A stretch of 64,000 nucleotides of DNA from Paractinoplanes pyxinae (GTDB lineage Bacteria; Actinomycetota; Actinomycetes; Mycobacteriales; Micromonosporaceae). Under the pieces are notes generated by a model. The model saw nothing but the letters and a program-made list of their open reading frames with translations. It made no database searches and was not told the origin of the DNA. Shown in pieces: positions 34,859 to 43,956 of the stretch; within the stretch, counting starts at the first letter, position 1; every line of letters begins with the position of its first letter. The stretch spans positions 496,001 to 560,000 of the forward strand of contig NZ_JAPNTZ010000006.1 of NCBI RefSeq assembly GCF_026626335.1. The letters are read 5' to 3'. The position numbers and the translations under genes were made by a program.

Positions 34859-36145
34859 CTACCGAAGCGGCCACAGGGCGACATTGGCGTCGACCAGGCG
34901 GCAGATGAGCCGGCCCGATGCGGCCTGGCAGCTGTTGGAGACGTCGTCGGCCGTGCCGAGCAGGCGGACCGAGAGGGTGGCCGGGTCGAGGATGCCGTAG
35001 TGCAGCACGAACGATCCGCGCACGTCGAGTTTGGCGTAGAAGCGGCCGTCCCCGGTCGGCGCCAGGAACTCCCACCGGCCGAAATTGCCCCGGACCTTTC
35101 CCGTACGCGGATCGAGCACCCACAACCCCGGCTCGTCCAGCCCGCGCTCGGCCCGCGTGGCCAGCAGAAAATCGCCGACCCCTTCCGCGTACGCGTAATA
35201 GCCGGACCGCCACAGCTCGCGCCCCGTCCCGGGGTCGATCGCCGTCATTCCCCGCTGATGCTGGAACGTGCAGATCAGCTGTCCGCACCCGGCCTGCATC
35301 CAGCTGCTCGACAGGTCGGCGTTGGTGTGCCACAGCGGTGTCAGTCCGGGCAGCCGGTACGCCCCGAAGCCGGCCGGGCCGTCGTCGGCCATCACGAGGT
35401 CGTCGACCGGCCACACCAGCCCGTTGGCCCGGCCGGGCCGGGGAGGCAGGGTGCGGGCCGCGATCAGCGCGCCGGTGTGCGGATCGTGGCTTTCGAGCCG
35501 CCCCGAGTCGGTGAGCAACACCAGCCACTGCGGGAAGTCGCCCGCCCCGCCGGTCTCGGCGATGTAGCCGTCGGCCGGCCGGGGCAGCGTCCAGCGGGTG
35601 GCGCCGGTCAGCAGATCGACGCCGGACACCGCGTTGTCGGTGCCGAGCAGCACCAGGTTGTCGGCCGGGGACACCGCGATCAGCTGGGCCGTCCGCCGCC
35701 ACCGGGTCTGGTCGGTGCCCTCGGCCACGGCCACCGCGGCCCAGATGCCGCTCGCGTCGACCTGGTACGAGGCGACCATGGTGTCGCCGGCCAGCACGAC
35801 CTGGTTGACGCTGCCCGAGACGGTGACCGTGGTGCTGCTGAGCAGCCGGGCCCCGGGCAGGGCGAACGTCCGCACGACGCGCCGGCTCACCTGCGCCACG
35901 AGCGTCCTCGAGCCGCTGACCAGCAGCATCCGGTCGCCGCCGAGGAACATGGTGTCGCCCAGCCGGGCCGGCACGACCGTCGGCGCTTGCATGACCGGCA
36001 GCGGCGCCGCGGCGGTGAGCAGGGCCAGCAGGGCGACCGACACCAGCGCCAGCAGGGCCCGGCGGGGCACCAGCCGGTCGGCCTCGACGGCGACGGGCGG
36101 CGCCTCGCGGGGCACCTCGCCGAGTTCGATGACTTCGTTCGTCAC
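34859..36145 (-). CDS. PQQ-like beta-propeller membrane protein, paralogue 1
   Basis: A 428-residue protein. The N-terminus TNEVIELGEVPRE shares the V-I-[ED]-L motif with its two upstream neighbours. One membrane helix (ALLALVSVALLALLTAAAPLPVM) follows, and then an extracellular PQQ-like propeller with repeats such as GVDLLTGATRWTLP and AIDPGTGRELWRS. A C-terminal SCQAASGRLICR pair of cysteines recurs in the paralogues. Enzyme residues for PQQ dehydrogenases are not evident, so a scaffold or sensor role is more likely. Starts at GTG 36145. Confidence 0.82.
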   Translation of the reverse strand: MTNEVIELGEVPREAPPVAVEADRLVPRRALLALVSVALLALLTAAAPLPVMQAPTVVPARLGDTMFLGGDRMLLVSGSRTLVAQVSRRVVRTFALPGARLLSSTTVTVSGSVNQVVLAGDTMVASYQVDASGIWAAVAVAEGTDQTRWRRTAQLIAVSPADNLVLLGTDNAVSGVDLLTGATRWTLPRPADGYIAETGGAGDFPQWLVLLTDSGRLESHDPHTGALIAARTLPPRPGRANGLVWPVDDLVMADDGPAGFGAYRLPGLTPLWHTNADLSSSWMQAGCGQLICTFQHQRGMTAIDPGTGRELWRSGYYAYAEGVGDFLLATRAERGLDEPGLWVLDPRTGKVRGNFGRWEFLAPTGDGRFYAKLDVRGSFVLHYGILDPATLSVRLLGTADDVSNSCQAASGRLICRLVDANVALWPLR

Positions 36146-36178
36146 GGCGCACCCCCGCCCATTGTGGCGCTGGGCGGG

Positions 36179-37540
36179 TCAGGCTCGGTAGGCCCAGATC
36201 CGTAGTTCGTCGCCCGACCGGCACACCACGTGCCGTTCGTCGGAGCTGCAGTCGCTGACCGGGCCGCCGGTGCCGCCGAGCGGCTGGATCGCGTCGTGGC
36301 GGGGCAGCACCACGGCGAACGTGCTGGCCCCGACCTCGCCGCCGCGCCGCAGCACCAGGGGCTGGTCGGAGCGGCCGAGCAATTCGTTCTGCCAGCCGCC
36401 GAGGTCGACCCGGGTGGCGCCGGTGGCCGGGTCGACCAGGCGCATCGGCAGTCCCGAGTCGCTGCTCCACTCGATCACGTAGCGGCCGTGCCGGCTCAGG
36501 TCGACGTCGTCGGGGGCCCGCCAGCGCGCCTGCCCGGTGTCCGGGTCGAGCACGTCGAGCGTTCGCCGCTCGCTCGTGCAGAACAGGCCGCTGCAGCTGG
36601 CCGGGTCGGACATCGTCCGCGGCACGGGCCGCGACCAGCGCCGTTCGACGGTGTCGGCCGAGTAGGCGACCTCCTCGGTGACGACCCCGTCCTTGCCGTA
36701 CGCGACGGCCAGAAGCCCGTCGACCAGGGAACCGCCGGACGGGCCGGCCCCGTCGACCGGCGGCAGCGCGGTGTCGCGGAGGACCGCGCCCGTGACGCCG
36801 TCGATACGCCGGAGGCGGTCCGACGACAGCATCAGCACCGCCGGGTCCTCGCCCGGCGCGACCGTCACGCTGACCGCCCCGCGGGCGCTGACGGTCCAGA
36901 GCGTGCGGCCGGTGCCGAGGTCGACGCCGCGCACGTCGGTGCGCCGCGGGGGCTCGGTGTGCGGCTCGCCGGTGGACGAGAAGTACAGCATCCCGGGGTC
37001 GCCGGACGCCTGGTCGTAGACGGTTCCGGGCCGGAAGTCCTGGCTCTGCACCAGTCCCACCCGTCCGCCCGGCAACGGGGTGATGTTCGCCGGTGACCGC
37101 CACCGGGTCGCGCCGCTGCGCGCGTCGACGACCGCGGTGATGTTCCGGTACGAGAACAGCACCAGGTCGCCCGCCGGCTGGGCGTCGAGCCCGCCCCAGC
37201 CCATGTCGTCCGGGTCGGCGGGCGGGGTCCGCAGGTGGTTGCGCCACAGCTCGCGCGGATGCTCGGCGATGCTCCAGGCGGTGATCTCGCGCTCGAACCC
37301 GGTGACCGCGACGGTGTAGACGCGGCCGCCGGTGAGCTGGAACGGCGACTCGGCGCCGGCCGGTGAGGGCACGGAGCCGAGGTAGCGCCACAGCATTGGC
37401 ATGACGGGCGCCGCGCCCCCGGCGGCGAGCACCAGCACGGCCACCAGCACCAGGGCCGGGCCGCGGTAGCGGTGGGCGGGCGGCGGGGCGGTGAGCGTCG
37501 GGTCGGGCTGGGCGGTCAGGTCCAGCTCGATCACCGCCAA
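36179..37540 (-). CDS. PQQ-like beta-propeller membrane protein, paralogue 2
   Basis: A 453-residue protein beginning MAVIELDLTAQPDPT, then TM helix PALVLVAVLVLAAGGAAPVM and a propeller with GVDLGTGRTLWTVS, VLDPDTGQARWRAP and LVDPATGATRVDLGG blades. The end is DCSSDERHVVCRSGDELRIWAYRA, matching the other two copies. It lies 33 bp upstream of paralogue 1 and 3 bp after paralogue 3, so the three are probably co-transcribed. Confidence 0.82.
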   Translation of the reverse strand: MAVIELDLTAQPDPTLTAPPPAHRYRGPALVLVAVLVLAAGGAAPVMPMLWRYLGSVPSPAGAESPFQLTGGRVYTVAVTGFEREITAWSIAEHPRELWRNHLRTPPADPDDMGWGGLDAQPAGDLVLFSYRNITAVVDARSGATRWRSPANITPLPGGRVGLVQSQDFRPGTVYDQASGDPGMLYFSSTGEPHTEPPRRTDVRGVDLGTGRTLWTVSARGAVSVTVAPGEDPAVLMLSSDRLRRIDGVTGAVLRDTALPPVDGAGPSGGSLVDGLLAVAYGKDGVVTEEVAYSADTVERRWSRPVPRTMSDPASCSGLFCTSERRTLDVLDPDTGQARWRAPDDVDLSRHGRYVIEWSSDSGLPMRLVDPATGATRVDLGGWQNELLGRSDQPLVLRRGGEVGASTFAVVLPRHDAIQPLGGTGGPVSDCSSDERHVVCRSGDELRIWAYRA

Positions 37541-37543
37541 CGC

Positions 37544-38851
37544 CTACCCCTTCCGGTCGTACGCCCAGACGACGAGCTGGCCGTACATCGAGCGGCACAC
37601 CAGCCGCTCGGGCGCGGCCTGGCAGTCGCCCGTGCCGGCCGGGAGCGGCCCCAGCAGCTGCGGCTGGGTCAGACCCGGCTGAGCGACGGCGACCATGGTA
37701 CGACCTCCGGCCTCTTCCGATCGGGTGACCAGCAGGTGGTCCTCGTCGCCGGCGCCGTAGATGGGCCGCCACCCGGTCAGATCGACCTGCAGCTGCCCGG
37801 TGTCCGGATCGATGAGCCCCAGCGGCTGCGTGTTCTCGGCCGACCCGTACGCGACGAAAGAGTTGCCGAACTGCTGGATGCCCCGCCAGCCGGGGTTGGT
37901 CCAGCGCACGTCACCGGTGGCCGGGTCGATCGCGCGCATCCCGTCGGGGCCGGTCAGGCAGGCCAGCACGCCGCACGCCTCGATGTCGTAGTAGCCGTCG
38001 GCCGGCTGCGACCACAGGTTGCGCAGGGTCACCCCGTCGTAGGCCGAGAACTCCATGTTCGGCCGGCCGGGGTGCCGCAGCAGGATCGTGCCGTCGACCA
38101 CCACGGGGTTGGTGGGGTCGTAGTCGGCCGGCGGCACCGACGCGCGAGCCAGCCGCTCACCGGTGATCAGGTCGTGGACGGCCATCGTGCGGTCGTCGTG
38201 CACCAGCAGCATGCGGGTGCCGGAGTCGCCCGGCCCGGGCAGCCCGATCAGCACGGCGCTGGACGGCACGTCGACGGTCCAGCGGGTGACTCCGGTGGCC
38301 GGGTCGATCGCGTCGACCGGGCCCTGCACCCGCCGGGCGGCGCCACCCATGCTGCGGGTGGGCGAGGCGGCGAGCAGGGTCGGCGAGCCGGCCAGGGTGA
38401 CCACGTTGCCCGAGCGGCTCCACTGTTCGCGTCCGTCGGCGAGCGAGATGGCGGTGGTGCCCGGGTCGCGCGAGCCGATGGTCCACGGCCGCATCAGGAT
38501 CAGCCCGGAACCCAGCCGCAGCCGGAAGGCGGGAGCGGTCTGCCCCGCCTCCCACTGCGTCTTGCCGTCGGAGAGGTTGTACGCGCTGAGCATGCCGAAG
38601 GTCTGGGCCAGCAGCCGGCCGTCGTCGGTCAACGCGTACGCGTCGGCCGGGCCCACCTGCAGGCTGAACACCTCGGTCAGGGGCGCCTTGGCCGGTGCGA
38701 TCGAGGCGCCCGCGGTGAGCAGCACGAGCGCGGCCAGGACGGCGGCCGGGAACCAGATCGGGAAGGCCGAGCGCTGCGGCGAATCGTACGAATCAGGCTC
38801 TCCGCGTTCCAGACCCAGATCGATGACCACCGTGTTGCCCTGCACCGTCAT
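37544..38851 (-). CDS. PQQ-like beta-propeller membrane protein, paralogue 3
   Basis: A 435-residue protein beginning MTVQGNTVVIDLGLERGEPD, then TM helix FPAAVLAALVLLTAGASIAPA. Propeller blades include AIDPATGVTRWTVD, AIDPATGDVRWTNPG and LIDPDTGQLQVDLTGW. The end DCQAAPERLVCRSMYGQLVVWAYDRKG is nearly the same as in paralogue 2. It is the first gene of the tandem trio, 84 bp downstream of dxs. Confidence 0.82.
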   Translation of the reverse strand: MTVQGNTVVIDLGLERGEPDSYDSPQRSAFPIWFPAAVLAALVLLTAGASIAPAKAPLTEVFSLQVGPADAYALTDDGRLLAQTFGMLSAYNLSDGKTQWEAGQTAPAFRLRLGSGLILMRPWTIGSRDPGTTAISLADGREQWSRSGNVVTLAGSPTLLAASPTRSMGGAARRVQGPVDAIDPATGVTRWTVDVPSSAVLIGLPGPGDSGTRMLLVHDDRTMAVHDLITGERLARASVPPADYDPTNPVVVDGTILLRHPGRPNMEFSAYDGVTLRNLWSQPADGYYDIEACGVLACLTGPDGMRAIDPATGDVRWTNPGWRGIQQFGNSFVAYGSAENTQPLGLIDPDTGQLQVDLTGWRPIYGAGDEDHLLVTRSEEAGGRTMVAVAQPGLTQPQLLGPLPAGTGDCQAAPERLVCRSMYGQLVVWAYDRKG

Positions 38852-38880
38852 GCCTCAAAGGTAACGAGCAGATAACGCCG

Positions 38881-38911
38881 TTGCCCCGCGCCGGTCCGAT
38901 TCGCGGGGCAA
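38881..38911 (-). terminator. Hairpin downstream of dxs
   Basis: TTGCCCCGCG (38881-38890) pairs perfectly with CGCGGGGCAA (38902-38911), 25 bp past the dxs stop and before the propeller genes. A smaller inverted repeat (ATCAC with GTGAT) lies beside it. Confidence 0.6.
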
Positions 38912-38935
38912 TCACCGAATTTCCGGTGGCGTGAT

Positions 38936-40852
38936 TCACGCCTTGCGCTGAAGCTCCGGCTGGTCGGCCAGCTTCGAGACCCACTCGGTGACGTCGCGGG
39001 CGATGTCCTGCGCGGTGAGGCCGAGCTCGGTCAGAATCTCGGCCCGGGTGCCGTGCGGGTGCCACCCGGCCGGCACGCCGAAGTCGCGCAGCGGCACCTC
39101 GACGCCCGCGTCGCGCAGGGCGCTGGCCACCGCGTCGCCCACGCCGCCGGCCCGGACACCGTCCTCCAGCGTGACGACCAGGCGGTGCTGGGCGGCCAGG
39201 CCGCTCAGCTCGATCGGCACCGGGCGCACCCAGCGCGGGTCGGCCACGGTGACGCCGAAGCCCTGCTCGGCCAGGCGGTCGGCCACGTCCAGACCCAGGC
39301 CGGCGAACGAGCCGACGGCGACCAGAAGCACGTCTTTGTTGTCGTCCTCGCGCAGCACGTCGACCTGGCCGACGCGGCGCACCGCGGGCAGGGCGGCCGG
39401 CACGGCGCCGGTCGGGAAGCGGACGATCGTCGGACCGTCCTCGACCGCGACCGCCTCGCGCAGCTCCTCCCGCAGCGACGCCTCGTCGCGCGGGGCGGCG
39501 ATGCGCAGGCCGGGCACCACGCCGAAGACGCTCATGTCCCAGATGCCGTAGTGGCTGGGCCCGTCGGGACCGGTCACGCCGGCCCGGTCGAGCACGAAGG
39601 TGACCGGCAGCTCGTGCATGGCGACGTCCAGCAGCACCTGGTCGAAGGCGCGGTTGAGGAACGTGGCGTAGACCGCGACCACCGGGTGCAGGCCGCCCAT
39701 GGCCAGCCCGGCCGCGCTGGTCGCGGCGTGCTGCTCGGCGATGCCGACGTCGTACGCCCGCTCGGGGTACTTCTTGGCCAGCGCGGCGATGCCGGTCGGC
39801 TCGGCCATGGCGGCCGTGATGCCGACCACGTCGGGGCGCTCGTCGGCGATCTTCACCAGCTCGTCGGCGAAGACGTTGGTCCACTTCAGCTTGGCCGAGG
39901 CGAGCATCTTGCCGGTCTCGGCGTCGAAGCTGCCCGGGCTGTGCAGGCAGTCGGCCTCGTCCTGCTCGGCCGGGCGGTAGCCGTAGCCCTTGCGGGTCAC
40001 CGAGTGCACGATGACCGGCGCGTTGAAGCCCTTGGCCCGGCGCAGCGCCGATTCCATGGCCTGCTGGTCGTGACCGTCGACCGGGCCGATGTACTTGATG
40101 CCGAGGTCTTCGAACATGGGCTGCGGACTGACCGCGTCTTTGATGCCGCGCTTGACCGCGTGCAGCACCTCGTACACCGGCTTGCCCACCACCGGGGTCG
40201 AGCCCAGCGCGTCCTTCACCAGGTCGAGCACCTTCTCGTAGCCCGGGTTGAGGCGCAGCGTGGAGAGGTGGTCGGCCAGGCCGCCGATGGTCGGCGCGTA
40301 CGAGCGGCCGTTGTCGTTGACGACGATGACCAGCCGGTTCTTGGCGGCGGCGATGTTGTTCAGCGCCTCCCAGCACATGCCGCCCGTGAGCGCGCCGTCG
40401 CCGACGACCGCGACCACGTGCCGATCCTCGCCGCGCAGGGCGAACGCCTTGGACATGCCCTCGGCGTAGGACAGGGCGGTCGAGGCGTGCGAGTTCTCGA
40501 TGAAGTCGTGCTCGCTCTCGGCCCGGCTCGGGTAGCCGGTGAGGCCGCCGCGCTGACGCAGCAGGTCGAAGCCGTCCTGCCGACCGGTGACGATCTTGTG
40601 GACGTAGGCCTGGTGGCCCGTGTCGAACAGGACGCGGTCACGCGGCGAGTCGAAGACGCGGTGGATGGCCAGGGTCGTCTCGACCACGCCGAGGTTGGGA
40701 CCGAGGTGGCCGCCGGTGCGGGACACCTTGGCCACCAGGAAGTCGCGAATCTCCGCCGCCAGGAGGGTCAGCTGCTCGGGGGTGAGGCGCTTGAGGTCAC
40801 CCGGTGAGGTGATGCCGGCCAGGATGCCGTCGGAGGCGGGGAGGTCGCTCAT
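38936..40852 (-). CDS. dxs: 1-Deoxy-D-xylulose-5-phosphate synthase
   Basis: Condenses pyruvate and glyceraldehyde-3-phosphate, the first step of the MEP isoprenoid pathway; it also feeds thiamine and pyridoxal. The 638-residue TDP enzyme has the family motifs [11 protein letters not shown], the TDP-binding [31 protein letters not shown], and the catalytic His/Glu region [14 protein letters not shown]. The start ATG at 40852 (MSDLPASDG) gives the usual N-terminus; the longer frame to 40933 is not needed. It is divergent from folD. Confidence 0.96.
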   Translation of the reverse strand: MSDLPASDGILAGITSPGDLKRLTPEQLTLLAAEIRDFLVAKVSRTGGHLGPNLGVVETTLAIHRVFDSPRDRVLFDTGHQAYVHKIVTGRQDGFDLLRQRGGLTGYPSRAESEHDFIENSHASTALSYAEGMSKAFALRGEDRHVVAVVGDGALTGGMCWEALNNIAAAKNRLVIVVNDNGRSYAPTIGGLADHLSTLRLNPGYEKVLDLVKDALGSTPVVGKPVYEVLHAVKRGIKDAVSPQPMFEDLGIKYIGPVDGHDQQAMESALRRAKGFNAPVIVHSVTRKGYGYRPAEQDEADCLHSPGSFDAETGKMLASAKLKWTNVFADELVKIADERPDVVGITAAMAEPTGIAALAKKYPERAYDVGIAEQHAATSAAGLAMGGLHPVVAVYATFLNRAFDQVLLDVAMHELPVTFVLDRAGVTGPDGPSHYGIWDMSVFGVVPGLRIAAPRDEASLREELREAVAVEDGPTIVRFPTGAVPAALPAVRRVGQVDVLREDDNKDVLLVAVGSFAGLGLDVADRLAEQGFGVTVADPRWVRPVPIELSGLAAQHRLVVTLEDGVRAGGVGDAVASALRDAGVEVPLRDFGVPAGWHPHGTRAEILTELGLTAQDIARDVTEWVSKLADQPELQRKA

Positions 40853-41014
40853 GGGGGTGAAGTCTATCGGCGCGGGACGACAACGCATCCCGGCCGAAGG
40901 GGTCCTCTCAGGTCCTACACACAACCGACACATGTGCGTGAGCTGGGGTCATGCGGTGATCTACCGCACAGTAACAACCCGGCATCAATGCTCACGCGGG
41001 CGTCGGGCATGCTG

Positions 41015-41097
41015 GTGGGGCGCGACTGGCGGCACCGGGGATGGATCGACCATCGGGGAGCCTGTCACGGGGAAGTCGACCGCCTGGGCCCCCGTGC
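41015..41097 (+). promoter_or_regulatory. ZTP (pfl) riboswitch upstream of folD
   Basis: Conserved elements of the pfl motif are present in order: GCGCGACTGGCGG (41030-41042), the GATGG-ATCGA-CCATC hairpin followed by GGGGAGCC (41040-41062), and the CCGCCTGGGC pseudoknot strand (41080-41089). The final stem CACGGGG (41066-41072)/CCCCGTG (41090-41096) ends a few bases before the Shine-Dalgarno, so translational control is likely. In other bacteria the motif senses ZTP/ZMP and switches on one-carbon genes such as folD. Boundaries are approximate. Confidence 0.85.
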
Positions 41098-41111
41098 GAG
41101 AGGGTGGTCGC

Positions 41112-41978
41112 ATGTCCGCACGCCTACTTCCCGGCGGCCCGGTCGCCGAGGCCGTTCTCGCCGACGTCTCCGAGCGCGCCGCCAAGCTCAAGGCCCAGGG
41201 CGTCACGCCCAGCCTGGCCACCGTCCTGGTCGGCGACGACGACGCCAGCGCCGGCTACATCCGCATCAAGCAGCGCCAGGCGGCCGAGCTCGGCTTCGAC
41301 TCGCCGCACCGGCACCTCTCGGGCGACATCACCCAGCAGCAGCTGCTCGACGTGATCGCCGAGCTGAACGCCGACCCGAGCGTCCACGGGGTGCTGATCC
41401 AGTACCCGATCCCGGCCCACCTCGACTACGACGCCGCGCTGCAGACCCTCGACCCCGACAAGGACGTCGACGGCATGCACCCGCTCAACATGGGCCGCCT
41501 CGCGGTGGGCCTGCCCGGCCCGCTGCCCTGCACCCCGGCCGGCATCGAGGCGCTGCTGGCCCACTACGAGATCCCGGTGGCCGGGCACGAGGTGGTCATC
41601 CTGGGCCGGGGCGCGACGCTGGGCCGCCCGCTGGCCATGCTGCTGGCCCAGAAGCGGCCGACCGCCAACGCCGCCGTCACCGTGGTTCACACCGGCGTAC
41701 CGGACTGGGACCGCTACACCAAGCGGGCCGAGATCCTCATCGCCGCGGCCGGTGTGCCCGGCATCATCCAGCCCGAGCACGTCCGCCCGGGCGCGACGGT
41801 GATCGGCGCCGGCGTCCGCTACGAGGGCAAGCGCCTGCTGCCCGACGTGGCCGAGGAGTGCGCCGAGGTCGCCGGGGCCATCACCCCGCGGGTGGGCGGG
41901 GTGGGCCCGACGACCGTCGCCATGCTGTTCCGCAACGCGATCAGCGCTGCCGAACGGGCGGTCGCTACAGCAGCGTGA
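41112..41978 (+). CDS. folD: Methylene-THF dehydrogenase/methenyl-THF cyclohydrolase
   Basis: Bifunctional enzyme linking methylene-THF to 10-formyl-THF for purine synthesis. The 288 residues include the catalytic Lys region YIRIKQRQAAELGF, GVLIQYPIPAHLD, KDVDGMHPLNMGRL, and the NADP loop VVILGRGATLGRPLAMLL. The ATG at 41112 follows GAGAGGG. Its mRNA leader contains the ZTP riboswitch. The gene's final 14 bp overlap the carbonic anhydrase gene tail to tail. Confidence 0.95.
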   Translation: MSARLLPGGPVAEAVLADVSERAAKLKAQGVTPSLATVLVGDDDASAGYIRIKQRQAAELGFDSPHRHLSGDITQQQLLDVIAELNADPSVHGVLIQYPIPAHLDYDAALQTLDPDKDVDGMHPLNMGRLAVGLPGPLPCTPAGIEALLAHYEIPVAGHEVVILGRGATLGRPLAMLLAQKRPTANAAVTVVHTGVPDWDRYTKRAEILIAAAGVPGIIQPEHVRPGATVIGAGVRYEGKRLLPDVAEECAEVAGAITPRVGGVGPTTVAMLFRNAISAAERAVATAA

Positions 41979-42645
41979 CCTTCCCGGTGTCCAGGTCGTA
42001 ACGCGCGCCGGCCACGCCCAGGTGGCCGGCCTCGACCTTCTCGCGGACGATCCCGCTCTGCGCGAGAAGCGCGGCGACCTGGGCCCGCACGTTGGCCCGG
42101 ACGCCGTTCTCGACAGCGTCGCCCGGCTGCGAGAGCACCGGCTCGACGATCGGACGCAGCGCGTCGACGATGGCCGCGATGTGCCCCGGCGCCTCACCGC
42201 CCGAACGGATCAGGTCGACCGTGGCCGAGATCGCGCCGCACCGCTCGTGCCCGAGCACCAGCAGCAGCGGCGGCTCGAAGTGCTCGACGGCGTACTCGAT
42301 GCTGCCCAGCAGCAGGTCGTCGACGATGTTGCCGGCTACCCGGTTGTCGAAGATGTCGCCCAGGCCCTGGTCGAAGAGCAGTTCCGACGGTACGCGGGAA
42401 TCCGCGCAGCCCAGCGTGATGACGAACGGGTCCTGGGCCGCGGCCAGCCGGTGGATCGCGGCGACATTCTGATGCGGGTGACGCAGGTGCCCGGTGACGA
42501 AGCGGTGGTTGCCGCGCAGCAGTTCCCGCAACGCCTCGTCGTAGGTGGCCGGCGGCGCCGGGGCGGCGTCGGCGGTGGCGGGGATCAGCGTCGCGGCCAG
42601 CGCGGTGGCGCCGGCGGTGAGCACGGAACGGCGTCCGAGGGACAT
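41965..42645 (-). CDS. Tat-exported beta-carbonic anhydrase
   Basis: A 226-residue zinc enzyme interconverting CO2 and bicarbonate. Zn ligands are C80, D82 (in GCADSRVPSELL), H133 and C136 (in LGHERCGAI); R84 forms the Asp-Arg dyad. The N-terminus MSLGRRSVLTAGATALAATLIPATADA is a twin-arginine signal, so the enzyme should act outside the membrane after folding, which is less usual than the cytoplasmic form. No membrane anchor is present after cleavage. Confidence 0.92.
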   Translation of the reverse strand: MSLGRRSVLTAGATALAATLIPATADAAPAPPATYDEALRELLRGNHRFVTGHLRHPHQNVAAIHRLAAAQDPFVITLGCADSRVPSELLFDQGLGDIFDNRVAGNIVDDLLLGSIEYAVEHFEPPLLLVLGHERCGAISATVDLIRSGGEAPGHIAAIVDALRPIVEPVLSQPGDAVENGVRANVRAQVAALLAQSGIVREKVEAGHLGVAGARYDLDTGKVTLL

Positions 42646-42705
42646 GGTCGTTCTCCGATCTTGAGAATCGATCGGAGCCTATTGATCTCGCGTGAACGAC
42701 GTCTG

Positions 42706-43956
42706 TCAGGTTTCCAACAGTGCGACGCACTCCACGTGCTGGGTCATCGGGAAGCAGTCGAAGGCCCGCAACGCCGTGAGTTTCCAGCCCAGCTCGCGGA
42801 ACGTGTTGATGTCGCGGGCCAGCGACGCCGGGTCACAGGCCACATAGGCCACCGCGCGCGGGGCGGCCGCGGCCACCGCCCGTACGACCTTGGCCCCCGC
42901 ACCCGCCCGGGGCGGATCGAGCACGACGAAGTCGACCGGGCCGGTCACCCGGCGCCGCAGCAGGGCCGAGTCGACCCGGGCCTCGACCACCTCGGCGTAC
43001 GGCAGGTCGGCCAGATTCCGCCGGGCCGAGTCGGCGCCGACCGGGGAGGACTCGACCACCGTCGTACGCCCCTGGGTCTGCGCCGCGACCGCCGCCGCGA
43101 ACAGACCGGCCCCGCCGTAGAGGTCCCACATGCTCTCGCCCTCGGCCGGCCGCAGCATCTCGAGCACGGCGGCCACCAGCGTCTCGGCCGCGGCCGGGTG
43201 CACCTGCCAGAAACCCTCCGGCGGCACCCGCCAGGTACGCCCGGCGGCCACCTCGGTCACCTCGGCCGGCCCTTCGACCAGCCGCCGCCCGCCACCGCCC
43301 AGCGTGGTGCCCTCGGCCGGGTCGTCCGGGGGCAGCGTGCCGCCGGTGCCGGTCGGGCGGGCCAGCACGGTCACGTCGCCACCGGTGGTCGCCACCGCCT
43401 CCAGCGCGTCCGCCTCGGGCCATTCGCGGCTCAGCACGTCCAGCTCCTGGATGGCCGGGTGCGCGATGCGGCAGCGGTCGATCGCCACCACCTCGTGCGA
43501 GCGGTGCTTGAGCAGCCCGGCCCGGTCGGCCGCGTCGACCGCGTAGCGCACCCGGCTGCGCCAGCCCAGCAGCCCGCCCGGCAGCTCCTCGACCTCGACG
43601 TCCCAGCGCAGCCTGGCCAGCCGGCGCAGCTGCTCCTCGACCACCGAGGCCTTCCACCGGCGCTGGGCGTCGCCCGAGGCGTGCTGCAGGTCGCAGCCGC
43701 CGCAGGCGCCCGGCCGGGCGTACGGGCAGGGCGGCTCGACCCGGTCGGCCGACGGCTCGTGGATCGCGACCGCGTCGGCCCGCAGGAAGCCCTTGTGCAG
43801 CTCGGTGATCTCGGCCGTCACCCGCTCGCCGGGCAGCGCGTGCCGCACGAAGACGACCTGGCCGTGCTCGCCGCCGACTCGGGCCACGCAGTGACCGCCA
43901 TGAGCCGGGGCGCCGACGGTCAGCTCGACGCGCTCGCCCTCTTCCAGTGTGGTCAC
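42706..43956 (-). CDS. SAM-dependent RNA m5U methyltransferase (TrmA/RumA family)
   Basis: A 416-residue enzyme with N-terminal TRAM-like beta domain, Fe-S-type cysteines in CPYARPGACGGCDLQHA, the SAM motif WDLYGGAGLFAAAVA, DPPRAG, and the nucleophile in YVACDPASLARD. It methylates uridine C5 in rRNA or tRNA; which one is unclear. The GTG at 43956 overlaps the stop of the transporter gene (GTGA). In mycobacteria the same neighbour relation is found (Rv2689c/Rv2690c). Confidence 0.9.
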   Translation of the reverse strand: MTTLEEGERVELTVGAPAHGGHCVARVGGEHGQVVFVRHALPGERVTAEITELHKGFLRADAVAIHEPSADRVEPPCPYARPGACGGCDLQHASGDAQRRWKASVVEEQLRRLARLRWDVEVEELPGGLLGWRSRVRYAVDAADRAGLLKHRSHEVVAIDRCRIAHPAIQELDVLSREWPEADALEAVATTGGDVTVLARPTGTGGTLPPDDPAEGTTLGGGGRRLVEGPAEVTEVAAGRTWRVPPEGFWQVHPAAAETLVAAVLEMLRPAEGESMWDLYGGAGLFAAAVAAQTQGRTTVVESSPVGADSARRNLADLPYAEVVEARVDSALLRRRVTGPVDFVVLDPPRAGAGAKVVRAVAAAAPRAVAYVACDPASLARDINTFRELGWKLTALRAFDCFPMTQHVECVALLET

